Shown: positions 17,801 to 24,115 of the stretch, one piece after another
How positions within the stretch are numbered: the first letter of the stretch is position 1
Layout: each line of letters starts with the position of its first letter
Origin: LZORAL124-50-18 sp051208045
GTDB lineage: Bacteria; Pseudomonadota; Gammaproteobacteria; Pseudomonadales; Oleiphilaceae
DNA length: 64,000 nucleotides
NCBI GenBank assembly: GCA_051208045.1
Contig: JBPJFY010000009.1
Span: forward strand, 102,304-166,303
Direction of reading: 5' to 3'
The notes under the pieces: model-generated
Databases searched by the model: none
Told to the model about the DNA's origin: nothing
Seen by the model: only the letters and a program-made list of their open reading frames with translations
Position numbers and translations under genes: made by a program

Positions 17801-17869
17801 AAGCAAGGGGGTAGCCTCTGGGCGTACTCTGAGCCAAACGCTGGGGCGACTTTTTATTTTACTGTGTAA
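12572..17869 (+). CDS. Giant Ser/Thr kinase-ATPase-GAF-histidine kinase, copy 2
   Basis: About 1,765 residues, HstK-like. The Ser/Thr kinase is at 5-275 (K37 in VILK, HKDLHPGN, TDFG). The AAA ATPase has Walker A near 333 (GYSGIGKS) and Walker B near 460 (FIDDIQWAD). The TPR-like region is at about 760-1300, GAF at about 1340-1490, a coiled coil follows, then HisKA with its histidine near 1538 (SVSHDLRAP) and HATPase (NAWKYS near 1650, DNGVGF, GSGVGLATAK). The frame is open from a GTG at 12542, but that codon abuts the -10 element. The TTG at 12572 has AGGG seven bases upstream and equals the only possible start of copy 3, so it was chosen. It probably integrates a ligand sensed by the GAF or TPR parts into both kinase outputs. 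It is transcribed in the same direction as copies 3 and 4 and the NRPS-PKS. Confidence 0.9.
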   Translation: MSFTLSDYQITATLFSNERTAVKRAVRASDGHSVILKQLVAAYPQPGHLARFSFGYEVLSKFQHPNIVRPLAWLSGQEDHLPTMVLEDKHSEDLFRYLQRFEDHRLPLETFLDMAVQLAEALSVVHYNQVIHKDLHPGNILINPVTGLTQLTDFGLASLLSREQPVLETPEKLEGVLAYISPEQTGRMNRALDYRSDFYTLGCTFYHLLSGHPPFSAEDALGLVHAHIARQQPPLTEHRPDMPQVLSDIIDKLLNKTAEERYQSALGLKKDLEKVQFALASNKPIPEFPLGMEDISDRFQVPQKLYGRADEVDLLMKRFFSAAGGKPRMLAIAGYSGIGKSALVHEVHKPIAAYNGLFCAGKFDQFQKNVPYSALQTALKGWIQHTLSLTEQRLTEKRDHLQNALGSNARVLIDFMPEFELVLGNLPPVATLGADETQNRFHLVFQQFVKTITHERPLVLFIDDIQWADRGTLNLLPLLMSEEGCRLLVIVAYRDNEVDASHPAIHTLTQIEQAPSAAGELSRITLGPLPESEVSQLLQDALHRPANEVAPLVALVHAKTAGNPFFIGEFLKTLYTEKLLDFDLTRQRWVWTIADIDAKGITDNVVDLMLGKMALLPTDTQEIIQLAACVGSRFDLDMLAKVAELPLTVVTRKLWPALRDGLLLQDGGDWYLGWVEQSAEQQPMRTEADHVLSQSSPMSPQCRFLHDRMLQAAYQSMSEDKRQHTHLRVGRLLFMGRSVETLSNTECFDITEQLNHAQPLLTQRAERISLMHLNLRSATLAKTASVWHAAEEYAIKGIALLPDDSWRTHYDESVALYEIKADCAYLQGHPEEADHGYQQLLTHVKDDLARAQLCATRLIQGIGKGDFANSIAYGKQALAYLGMPMPEDIAACQAAVAEAAHFIQANVSQYKSMAESLPEMTDQTLLVAMSVFPNLSSVYLVGNDRAASNYCAVVGTAALLRGGVSDLSVLQLASFAAYLQRIGQAEEAYAVASQALSLSRRRTCLQIANAYNLVGVLVWYNASTLQDCARLQIEGYEKGLEQGEIGRGLISYCSSMITESSIGVPLAQMYEKSLLICDLLQKKAIFHPGGVIFRHYAHALLTGGRAAESGLAYEHFEPAVAQLIENSFHRIYFLHLRASVAFWAGAPDQALKECRVLDATEHSLQAVLLEVDHPFLFALLLMQRSEVSDADLRKATDARAKIKRYAELNPRMFLHKHALLEALCAQQANATLDVVCALYKQAIDAASSAGIFPDHALACEYFARYWQEKGYVEVAQTYYQEAMASYRYWGCVPRIEAMLDRLTETRGRQAKPVITGSVRTHSDVPAATASLDMVALMKSAQLISSELDITRLSGQVLHVIMETVGASKSALIFALKSGPQIVELLDGAKEQVSPQSPVPLETSSVLPQSVVRFVLHSESMVSLTDVQDTHAFSSDAYLRRSAPRSVLCMPMSYRDKILGALYLENQLAPNAFTPDRLDAIQLLLAQTVISLENAQLFKEVSGLNEQLEQKVQLRTRELSGAMAQLESLNEELKDFSYSVSHDLRAPLRVLNGFSRTLLDEYGDKLDEQAKMIISRIEINAILMNERVQGLLELSRIQRREVVREPLNLSAMVEDVYARMRERFPLQNVHMSIQPGAQTVADHRLLYSVLENLISNAWKYSAKQPISEVSFGWFTYSEDPLQSGVGKVPQHLSKGAQIYFVKDNGVGFNMARSEGLFLRFQRLHSSKEFEGSGVGLATAKRALEKQGGSLWAYSEPNAGATFYFTV

Positions 17870-17878
17870 ACGAGCGTG

Positions 17879-18250
17879 TCATACCAGTTGGCAATCGTAG
17901 AGACGAAACTTTTCATCATTGCTCATGATGGGCATATTTTGAGCGAGACTCTGGCCAATCAGCATTCTGTCAAAGGGATCTTTGTGGTGAAAGGGCATGT
18001 CTTTTAGCGCTAAGGCGTCCTGGGCTTGGTAATGGAGTAGCTCAAATCCCATTGCCTGAGTCATTTCTACGGGATCAAACGGCAGTTCCAGCTTGCCTAT
18101 TGAAGCCTTGATGGTTAGCTCGGCTATGCTGATCGCGCTGACGTATACCTGATTGTAAAGGCCTTTCAATGCCTCGCGCTGGGTAGAAGACAGTTTTTCC
18201 GGTTCGGATAGTGCCCACAGAAAGATGTGCGTATCGACAATAAACTTCAA
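17879..18250 (-). CDS. PIN-domain toxin of a type II toxin-antitoxin pair
   Basis: A 123-residue PIN-domain protein, likely a metal-dependent ribonuclease. It shows the N-terminal acidic IVDTHIFLWAL motif, a central S-x-A-E (SIAELTIKA) and the C-terminal HKDPFDRMLIGQ segment typical of this PIN subfamily. The start is a TTG (CAA at 18248-18250 on the plus strand) that follows directly on the antitoxin stop, giving a coupled pair. A longer frame exists upstream, but it lies within the antitoxin gene. It would be neutralised by the Phd-like protein encoded upstream. The pair sits on the opposite strand between two giant-kinase genes. Confidence 0.85.
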   Translation of the reverse strand: MKFIVDTHIFLWALSEPEKLSSTQREALKGLYNQVYVSAISIAELTIKASIGKLELPFDPVEMTQAMGFELLHYQAQDALALKDMPFHHKDPFDRMLIGQSLAQNMPIMSNDEKFRLYDCQLV

Positions 18251-18251
18251 A

Positions 18252-18485
18252 TCACTCTTCCTCGGGGTAGAACATCGCATTAATCTCTTCGGACTCGTCG
18301 AAGAATGAGTCCGGCGTTTTAAATTTGCCCGCGAGCAAGCCGAGCTGTCGCTCACCGCTGGGTTTATAAGGGGTGAGTTCAACGAGGGGGAGATTATTTT
18401 TGGCAATGATGACTTTTTCCCCGTGGTAAACCCGGTCGACGAGCTTGGACAGCTGCGTCTTTGCTTCTGAAATGTTTACGATCAC
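18252..18485 (-). CDS. Phd/YefM-family antitoxin
   Basis: A 77-residue protein starting MIVNISEAKTQLSKLVDRV, the standard DNA-binding N-terminus of Phd/YefM antitoxins. The acidic C-terminus (DSFFDESEEINAMFYPEEE) would wrap the PIN toxin. It starts with GTG at 18485, with GAGG nine bases upstream. The toxin follows without a gap. Such pairs usually repress their own promoter. Confidence 0.85.
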   Translation of the reverse strand: MIVNISEAKTQLSKLVDRVYHGEKVIIAKNNLPLVELTPYKPSGERQLGLLAGKFKTPDSFFDESEEINAMFYPEEE

Positions 18486-18587
18486 GGTCAGTTACCTCTT
18501 GGGTGGTTCATGTGACCATAGTAAACCAGGTTGGTCTACTCAGCAATCCACCCCATCACATCGCCCGGAATTTAATTGGACATCGCC

Positions 18588-18593
18588 TATACT
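18588..18593 (+). promoter_or_regulatory. Putative -10 element for giant kinase copy 3
   Basis: CCTATACTG, 38 bases before the TTG start of copy 3. It lies outside the near-identical repeat, so copies 2 and 3 have separate promoters upstream of the shared block. Confidence 0.45.
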
Positions 18594-18612
18594 GAGTGAA
18601 TACTGTTTAATG

Positions 18613-20904
18613 CGTCACTCAGGGCCAGCCATTGTCATTCACGCTTTCCGATTACCAGATTACCGCCACGTTGTTCAGTAACGAGCGCACGGCGGTCAAA
18701 CGCGCCGTGCGAGCGTCCGACGGCCATTCCGTGATTTTGAAGCAGCTGGTGGCCGCGTATCCCCAGCCCGGGCATCTGGCGCGGTTTTCCTTTGGCTATG
18801 AAGTGCTGAGCAAATTTCAGCACCCCAACATCGTGCGTCCCCTGGCGTGGTTGAGCGGTCAGGAGGACCACCTGCCCACCATGGTACTGGAAGACAAGCA
18901 CAGCGAAGACCTGTTCCGCTATCTGCAGCGCTTTGAGGATCACCGCCTGCCGCTGGAAACCTTTCTGGACATGGCCGTACAACTGGCGGAAGCCTTGAGC
19001 GTCGTGCACTACAACCAGGTGATCCACAAAGATTTACACCCCGGCAACATCCTCATCAACCCGGTCACCGGGCTGACCCAGCTCACCGACTTTGGCCTGG
19101 CCTCGCTGCTCTCCCGCGAACAGCCGGTACTGGAAACCCCGGAAAAGCTCGAAGGGGTGCTGGCGTATATCTCGCCCGAACAAACCGGGCGCATGAACCG
19201 CGCACTGGACTACCGCTCGGACTTCTACACCCTGGGATGCACGTTCTACCACCTGCTCAGCGGCCACCCGCCCTTCAGTGCCGAGGATGCCCTCGGACTT
19301 GTTCACGCCCACATCGCGAGACAGCAGCCCCCGCTCACCGAGCACCGGCCGGATATGCCGCAGGTGCTTTCGGACATCATCGACAAACTGCTCAACAAAA
19401 CCGCCGAAGAACGCTACCAAAGTGCCCTGGGCTTAAAAAAAGACCTGGAAAAAGTACAGTTCGCCCTGGCCAGCAACAAACCCATCCCCGAATTCCCGCT
19501 GGGCATGGAAGACATCTCGGATCGCTTTCAGGTGCCCCAGAAACTCTATGGCCGGGCCGACGAAGTCGACCTGCTGATGAAACGCTTCTTCAGCGCCGCC
19601 GGCGGCAAACCCCGCATGCTCGCGATTGCCGGCTACTCCGGCATCGGCAAATCTGCCCTGGTGCACGAAGTACACAAGCCCATCGCCGCCTACAACGGCC
19701 TGTTCTGTGCGGGCAAATTTGACCAGTTTCAGAAGAACGTCCCGTACTCCGCACTGCAAACCGCCCTCAAGGGCTGGATACAACACACCCTGTCCCTCAC
19801 GGAACAGCGACTGACCGAAAAACGCGACCACCTGCAGAACGCGTTGGGCAGTAACGCCCGGGTCCTCATCGACTTTATGCCGGAGTTCGAACTGGTACTG
19901 GGCAACCTGCCGCCGGTCGCCACCCTCGGAGCGGACGAAACCCAGAACCGGTTTCATCTGGTGTTTCAACAGTTTGTGAAAACCATCACCCATGAACGCC
20001 CTCTGGTGCTGTTCATCGACGACATCCAATGGGCGGATCGCGGCACGCTGAACCTGCTTCCCCTGCTCATGAGTGAAGAAGGCTGTCGGTTACTGGTCAT
20101 CGTCGCCTACCGCGACAACGAAGTGGACGCCAGCCACCCGGCCATCCACACCCTGACCCAGATCGAACAGGCACCCTCGGCAGCGGGAGAACTGAGTCGC
20201 ATTACCCTGGGGCCCTTGCCCGAAACGGAAGTCTCCCAGCTGCTGCAGGATGCCCTGCACCGGCCCGCCAACGAAGTGGCCCCCCTGGTCGCCCTGGTGC
20301 ATGCCAAAACCGCGGGCAACCCGTTTTTCATCGGCGAATTTCTCAAAACCCTGTACACCGAAAAACTGCTGGATTTCGACCTGACCCGACAACGCTGGGT
20401 GTGGACCATCGCCGACATCGACGCCAAAGGCATCACCGACAACGTGGTGGACCTGATGCTGGGCAAAATGGCCCTGCTTCCGACCGACACGCAGGAAATC
20501 ATCCAACTGGCGGCTTGTGTGGGCAGCCGGTTTGATCTGGACATGCTGGCCAAGGTGGCGGAACTGCCCCTGACGGTGGTCACACGCAAGCTCTGGCCGG
20601 CGTTACGGGACGGTTTGCTGCTGCAGGACGGGGGAGACTGGTACCTGGGCTGGGTGGAACAAAGCGCGGAACAGCAACCGATGCGTACCGAAGCCGACCA
20701 TGTACTGTCGCAGTCTTCGCCCATGTCGCCACAGTGCAGGTTTCTGCACGACCGCATGTTGCAGGCGGCGTACCAGAGTATGTCGGAGGACAAGCGGCAG
20801 CACACGCATCTGCGGGTGGGGCGGTTGTTGTTCATGGGGCGCTCAGTGGAAACTTTGAGCAACACAGAGTGCTTTGACATTACCGAACAACTCAATCACG
20901 CGCA
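18613..20904 (+). repeat. Near-identical direct repeat, second copy (kinase and ATPase modules)
   Basis: Counterpart of 12553-14844. Between 18613 and 20610 there is only one difference from the first copy (20225), while 11 of the 12 cluster in 20611-20866. Beyond 20904 the two genes diverge strongly. Confidence 0.95.
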
Positions 20905-23900
20905 ATCGCTGATTCAACAGGAAGAAGAGCGTGAAATACTCATACAGCTTAATCTTCGCTCCGCCTGGCAAGCAAAAAGTGCCAGTGTCTGGGAAGCCGC
21001 GTTACGTTATGCGTCGCTGGGGTTATCCCTGCTTCCAGTAAACCCTTGGCATTCCCGCTATGAAACGACAAGTTCACTCTATAGGATCAAAGCAGAATGC
21101 GACTATCTCACTGGGCATGTCGATGCCTCTGATGTCGCGTATGAAGAATTGCTGCAGCATTTGACGGATGCTGTAGCTCGTGCAGAAATTGGCGCTACAC
21201 GGCTGGCGCAGTGTATTGGTCGCGGACGTTGGTTAGCCGGCATCACCTACGGTAAGCAGGCACTGGATAGTTTAGGTCGACCTCTGCCTGAGGATAACGG
21301 ACTGAATGAAGCAATTACTGCGGCACGTGTTCAGCTCAGCAGTCATACGGCGGATGGGGTTGTGCGGGGGGTGCTGGAACTGCCGGTCATGAGCAGCGCG
21401 CCAACAGAGGTTGAGATCCACGTGCTCTGCAATCTCGCTGCGGCTGAGAGTATTGTGGGGCACCAAGCACTTTCAGAGCTTTGTGTATTGCGCGCACTCA
21501 ATCTCATTATACGGTTTGGGCAGGTGGATTTGGCGGCCACCGTGTTGGCGCAGCAGGTGATACGACTTTTTTCTTCGCAAGATTATACGTTAGCTGTGGC
21601 ACAGGCAGAGGAAGCACTACGGGTAGCCCACTGCTATCACGGAGGGCGGGAGATTGTTAATTGTTACAACATGGTTTCTATTACGGTATGGTCATTAAAG
21701 GCTTCCTTGCAGGAATGCGTTGAGCTTAATGAAAAAGCGTTTCAACTGGGGATGGAAAATGGAGACATTGGGCGCGCGGTGATTTCGTTCTGCAATACGT
21801 TATTCTTTAAATTCGCTCAGGGACAGCAACTGCGAACTCTTCAACTAGACGCCAAAAACGCCGAAGCGCTTGCGAATAAGTATTCGGTATTTGCATCTGT
21901 CGGATTGTTTATGAGTAAGTTGCTTAAGGCATTGATCGCGCCTGAAAAGGGGGGCGAACGTGCGCTGGATAGTAGCTGCTTTTCTTCAACGCTTATGCAG
22001 CAAATTGAACAAAGTTTCCATTATGCTTACCTGTTGAACTATCGGATTACGCTGGCATTCTGGTACGAAGACTACCCGCTTGTGCAACATTGGAGTCATG
22101 CATTAGCTGCAATAAAAGGCTTCCAAATGAACCTGACGGTGGTTGAATCTGCCATGTTCCAGGGGTTGGCTTTACTCAAGCAATGTCGTGGACAGCTGTC
22201 CGTATCGGATAAAGCCAAGCTTCAAGAGTATTTAAGGACCACCGAACAATTTGCCAAGTGCTCCCGCCGAAATTTTGGGGCGATGCATGCTTTATTGGAA
22301 ACCGAAGCGGCCAGAGTGCAGGTCGACTCATCGATTGATCCTGTAAAAGGATTTCATCAGGCAATGGATTTGGCGGAAAGCAGTGGGCAGATTCAAATTC
22401 ACGCACTAGCGGCAGAGTTTTTTGCCGATTATCTGCTCGGCGAGGGGGTGGAGCGACTAGCGATACCGCTGATTCAGGACGCGCGGCGACTCTATGAACG
22501 CTGGGGTTGCACGGTGAAAGTAAGGGCGCTTGATAAGCGTTTTCCACAATATTTGCAGAAAAAACCTCAAACGGTATCTACTTCTACCTATCAGTCCGGG
22601 GTATCCACGACGACCAGAAACAGTGATATCGACCTGGCTTCCATCATGAAATCCGTCCAGATCATCTCCGGCGAACTGGAGGTGAGCAAACTGGTCGGCA
22701 AGATTTTGGAAGCCATCATCGAGAGTACCGGCGCGTCGACCGGGGCACTGATCACCAACCACTCCGGCACTTTTTGTATCGAGGCGCTGTCGGGGCAGGG
22801 TGCCCCAGCGGCAGCGGCCAGTACAGCACTGGAAGAAACCACAGACGTGCCGGTAAACATTGTGCAGTATGTGTTGCACAGTGGCGAGTTGGTGCATATT
22901 CCGGATGTCTCCCGTGATCGTACCTTCGCCAAATCCGAGTACTTTAAGCAGCACCACCCCAGTGCGCTGCTTTGTGTTCCCCTGGTGTTTCGGGAGGAAA
23001 CCGCAGGCGCGCTGTATCTGGAAAATGACCTGGCAGCCGGGGCATTTACGCCGGACAGGCTCGATGTTACCCGCCTGCTGATGGCGCAGGCAGCTATTTC
23101 GCTGGAAAATGCGCGCCTGTTCCGGCAAGTGAAGCAGCTCAACGAAACACTGGAAGAGAAAGTCGCCCGCCGCACAGGCGAGCTGAATACCGCACTGGGC
23201 AAACTCGAAGGGTTGAATCAGGAGCTCAACGCCTTCAGTTACAGTGTGTCCCATGACCTGCGCGCTCCCTTGCGGGTGATGAAAGGGTTCAGCCACACTT
23301 TGATGGAAGACTACAGTGACGGGCTAGCCCCCGAAGCAAAAATGATGCTGACCCGCATTGAAAAAAACGCCGAGGTGATGAACGAGCTGATCCTGGCCTT
23401 ATTGGAGCTGTCACGCATTCAGCGCAAAGAGGTGCTGAAAGAGGCCTTGGACTTGTCGGCACTGGTGGCTGGAATACAAGAGACTCTTACCGAGCGTCAC
23501 CCGGAGCAGAAGGTGAACATCACCATAGCGCCAGACGTGCAGGTTCACGCCGATCACCGGCTGATGCACGCTGCGTTGGAAAACCTGCTCAGCAATGCCT
23601 GGAAGTACTCCAGCCTAGCATCGGAATCACAGATTGAATTTGGTTGGCTCCGAGGTGACGGTACTCAGGTACCTGACGGCATCGGGGAGCGGCCGGAAAC
23701 GCTGCAGGAAGGCGCTCGCATTTTCTACGTGAAAGACAACGGCGCCGGGTTTGACATGACACAGGCCGGGAATTTGTTTCAGAGTTTTCATCGCCTGCAT
23801 TCCAGCAAACAGTTTGAAGGCATGGGAATTGGGTTAGCGACTGTCAAGCGCATCATCGAAAAGCATGGCGGTTCCATTTGGGCCTACGCACAACCTAATG

Positions 23901-23938
23901 AAGGCGCGACGTTCTACTTCACGCTGTCGTGCCAATAA
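18632..23938 (+). CDS. Giant Ser/Thr kinase-ATPase-GAF-histidine kinase, copy 3
   Basis: A 1,768-residue HstK-like protein. Residues 1 to about 757 are almost identical to copy 2 (kinase with K37, HKDLHPGN, TDFG; Walker A near 334; Walker B near 460). The TPR-like middle (about 760-1310) is only distantly related to copy 2 and its DNA is more AT-rich. GAF (about 1335-1490), coiled coil, HisKA with its histidine near 1539 (SVSHDLRAP) and HATPase (NAWKYS, DNGAGF, GMGIGLATVK) follow. The start is TTG with AGGG seven bases upstream; an in-frame TAA just before it excludes an earlier start. The stop lies inside a four-unit 13-base tandem repeat. With the same kinase and ATPase but another middle, it probably answers to a different signal than copy 2. 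Confidence 0.92.
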   Translation: MSFTLSDYQITATLFSNERTAVKRAVRASDGHSVILKQLVAAYPQPGHLARFSFGYEVLSKFQHPNIVRPLAWLSGQEDHLPTMVLEDKHSEDLFRYLQRFEDHRLPLETFLDMAVQLAEALSVVHYNQVIHKDLHPGNILINPVTGLTQLTDFGLASLLSREQPVLETPEKLEGVLAYISPEQTGRMNRALDYRSDFYTLGCTFYHLLSGHPPFSAEDALGLVHAHIARQQPPLTEHRPDMPQVLSDIIDKLLNKTAEERYQSALGLKKDLEKVQFALASNKPIPEFPLGMEDISDRFQVPQKLYGRADEVDLLMKRFFSAAGGKPRMLAIAGYSGIGKSALVHEVHKPIAAYNGLFCAGKFDQFQKNVPYSALQTALKGWIQHTLSLTEQRLTEKRDHLQNALGSNARVLIDFMPEFELVLGNLPPVATLGADETQNRFHLVFQQFVKTITHERPLVLFIDDIQWADRGTLNLLPLLMSEEGCRLLVIVAYRDNEVDASHPAIHTLTQIEQAPSAAGELSRITLGPLPETEVSQLLQDALHRPANEVAPLVALVHAKTAGNPFFIGEFLKTLYTEKLLDFDLTRQRWVWTIADIDAKGITDNVVDLMLGKMALLPTDTQEIIQLAACVGSRFDLDMLAKVAELPLTVVTRKLWPALRDGLLLQDGGDWYLGWVEQSAEQQPMRTEADHVLSQSSPMSPQCRFLHDRMLQAAYQSMSEDKRQHTHLRVGRLLFMGRSVETLSNTECFDITEQLNHAQSLIQQEEEREILIQLNLRSAWQAKSASVWEAALRYASLGLSLLPVNPWHSRYETTSSLYRIKAECDYLTGHVDASDVAYEELLQHLTDAVARAEIGATRLAQCIGRGRWLAGITYGKQALDSLGRPLPEDNGLNEAITAARVQLSSHTADGVVRGVLELPVMSSAPTEVEIHVLCNLAAAESIVGHQALSELCVLRALNLIIRFGQVDLAATVLAQQVIRLFSSQDYTLAVAQAEEALRVAHCYHGGREIVNCYNMVSITVWSLKASLQECVELNEKAFQLGMENGDIGRAVISFCNTLFFKFAQGQQLRTLQLDAKNAEALANKYSVFASVGLFMSKLLKALIAPEKGGERALDSSCFSSTLMQQIEQSFHYAYLLNYRITLAFWYEDYPLVQHWSHALAAIKGFQMNLTVVESAMFQGLALLKQCRGQLSVSDKAKLQEYLRTTEQFAKCSRRNFGAMHALLETEAARVQVDSSIDPVKGFHQAMDLAESSGQIQIHALAAEFFADYLLGEGVERLAIPLIQDARRLYERWGCTVKVRALDKRFPQYLQKKPQTVSTSTYQSGVSTTTRNSDIDLASIMKSVQIISGELEVSKLVGKILEAIIESTGASTGALITNHSGTFCIEALSGQGAPAAAASTALEETTDVPVNIVQYVLHSGELVHIPDVSRDRTFAKSEYFKQHHPSALLCVPLVFREETAGALYLENDLAAGAFTPDRLDVTRLLMAQAAISLENARLFRQVKQLNETLEEKVARRTGELNTALGKLEGLNQELNAFSYSVSHDLRAPLRVMKGFSHTLMEDYSDGLAPEAKMMLTRIEKNAEVMNELILALLELSRIQRKEVLKEALDLSALVAGIQETLTERHPEQKVNITIAPDVQVHADHRLMHAALENLLSNAWKYSSLASESQIEFGWLRGDGTQVPDGIGERPETLQEGARIFYVKDNGAGFDMTQAGNLFQSFHRLHSSKQFEGMGIGLATVKRIIEKHGGSIWAYAQPNEGATFYFTLSCQ

Positions 23939-23980
23939 ACTGTGTCAATAAGCGGTGCCAACAAACAGTGCCAATCAATA
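23929..23980 (+). repeat. Four tandem 13-base units spanning the stop of copy 3
   Basis: Four imperfect units starting at 23929, 23942, 23955 and 23968, each beginning GTGYCAA (GTGCCAATAAACT, GTGTCAATAAGCG, GTGCCAACAAACA, GTGCCAATCAATA). The gene's TAA stop lies in the first unit. Confidence 0.8.
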
Positions 23981-24077
23981 CCGATCCGGGGTAAGCCGCA
24001 CCGGGTGTTTCGATGAAAAAACACTGAAAAAACAAAGGAAAATACCCAGGTAACCCTGAGATTGTACAAAAGCTGTC

Positions 24078-24083
24078 TATACT
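24078..24083 (+). promoter_or_regulatory. Putative -10 element for giant kinase copy 4
   Basis: TCTATACTG, 33 bases before the ATG at 24116. Transcription from here could also reach the NRPS-PKS gene, since only 85 bases separate the two genes. Confidence 0.5.
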
Positions 24084-24115
24084 GAATGGATTAACCGCAA
24101 ACATGTACACAGGGA

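Noticed and set aside
17879..18406. A 175-residue version of the PIN protein
   Set aside because: The first 52 residues lie within the antitoxin gene and are not PIN-like; the TTG at 18250 directly follows the antitoxin stop.
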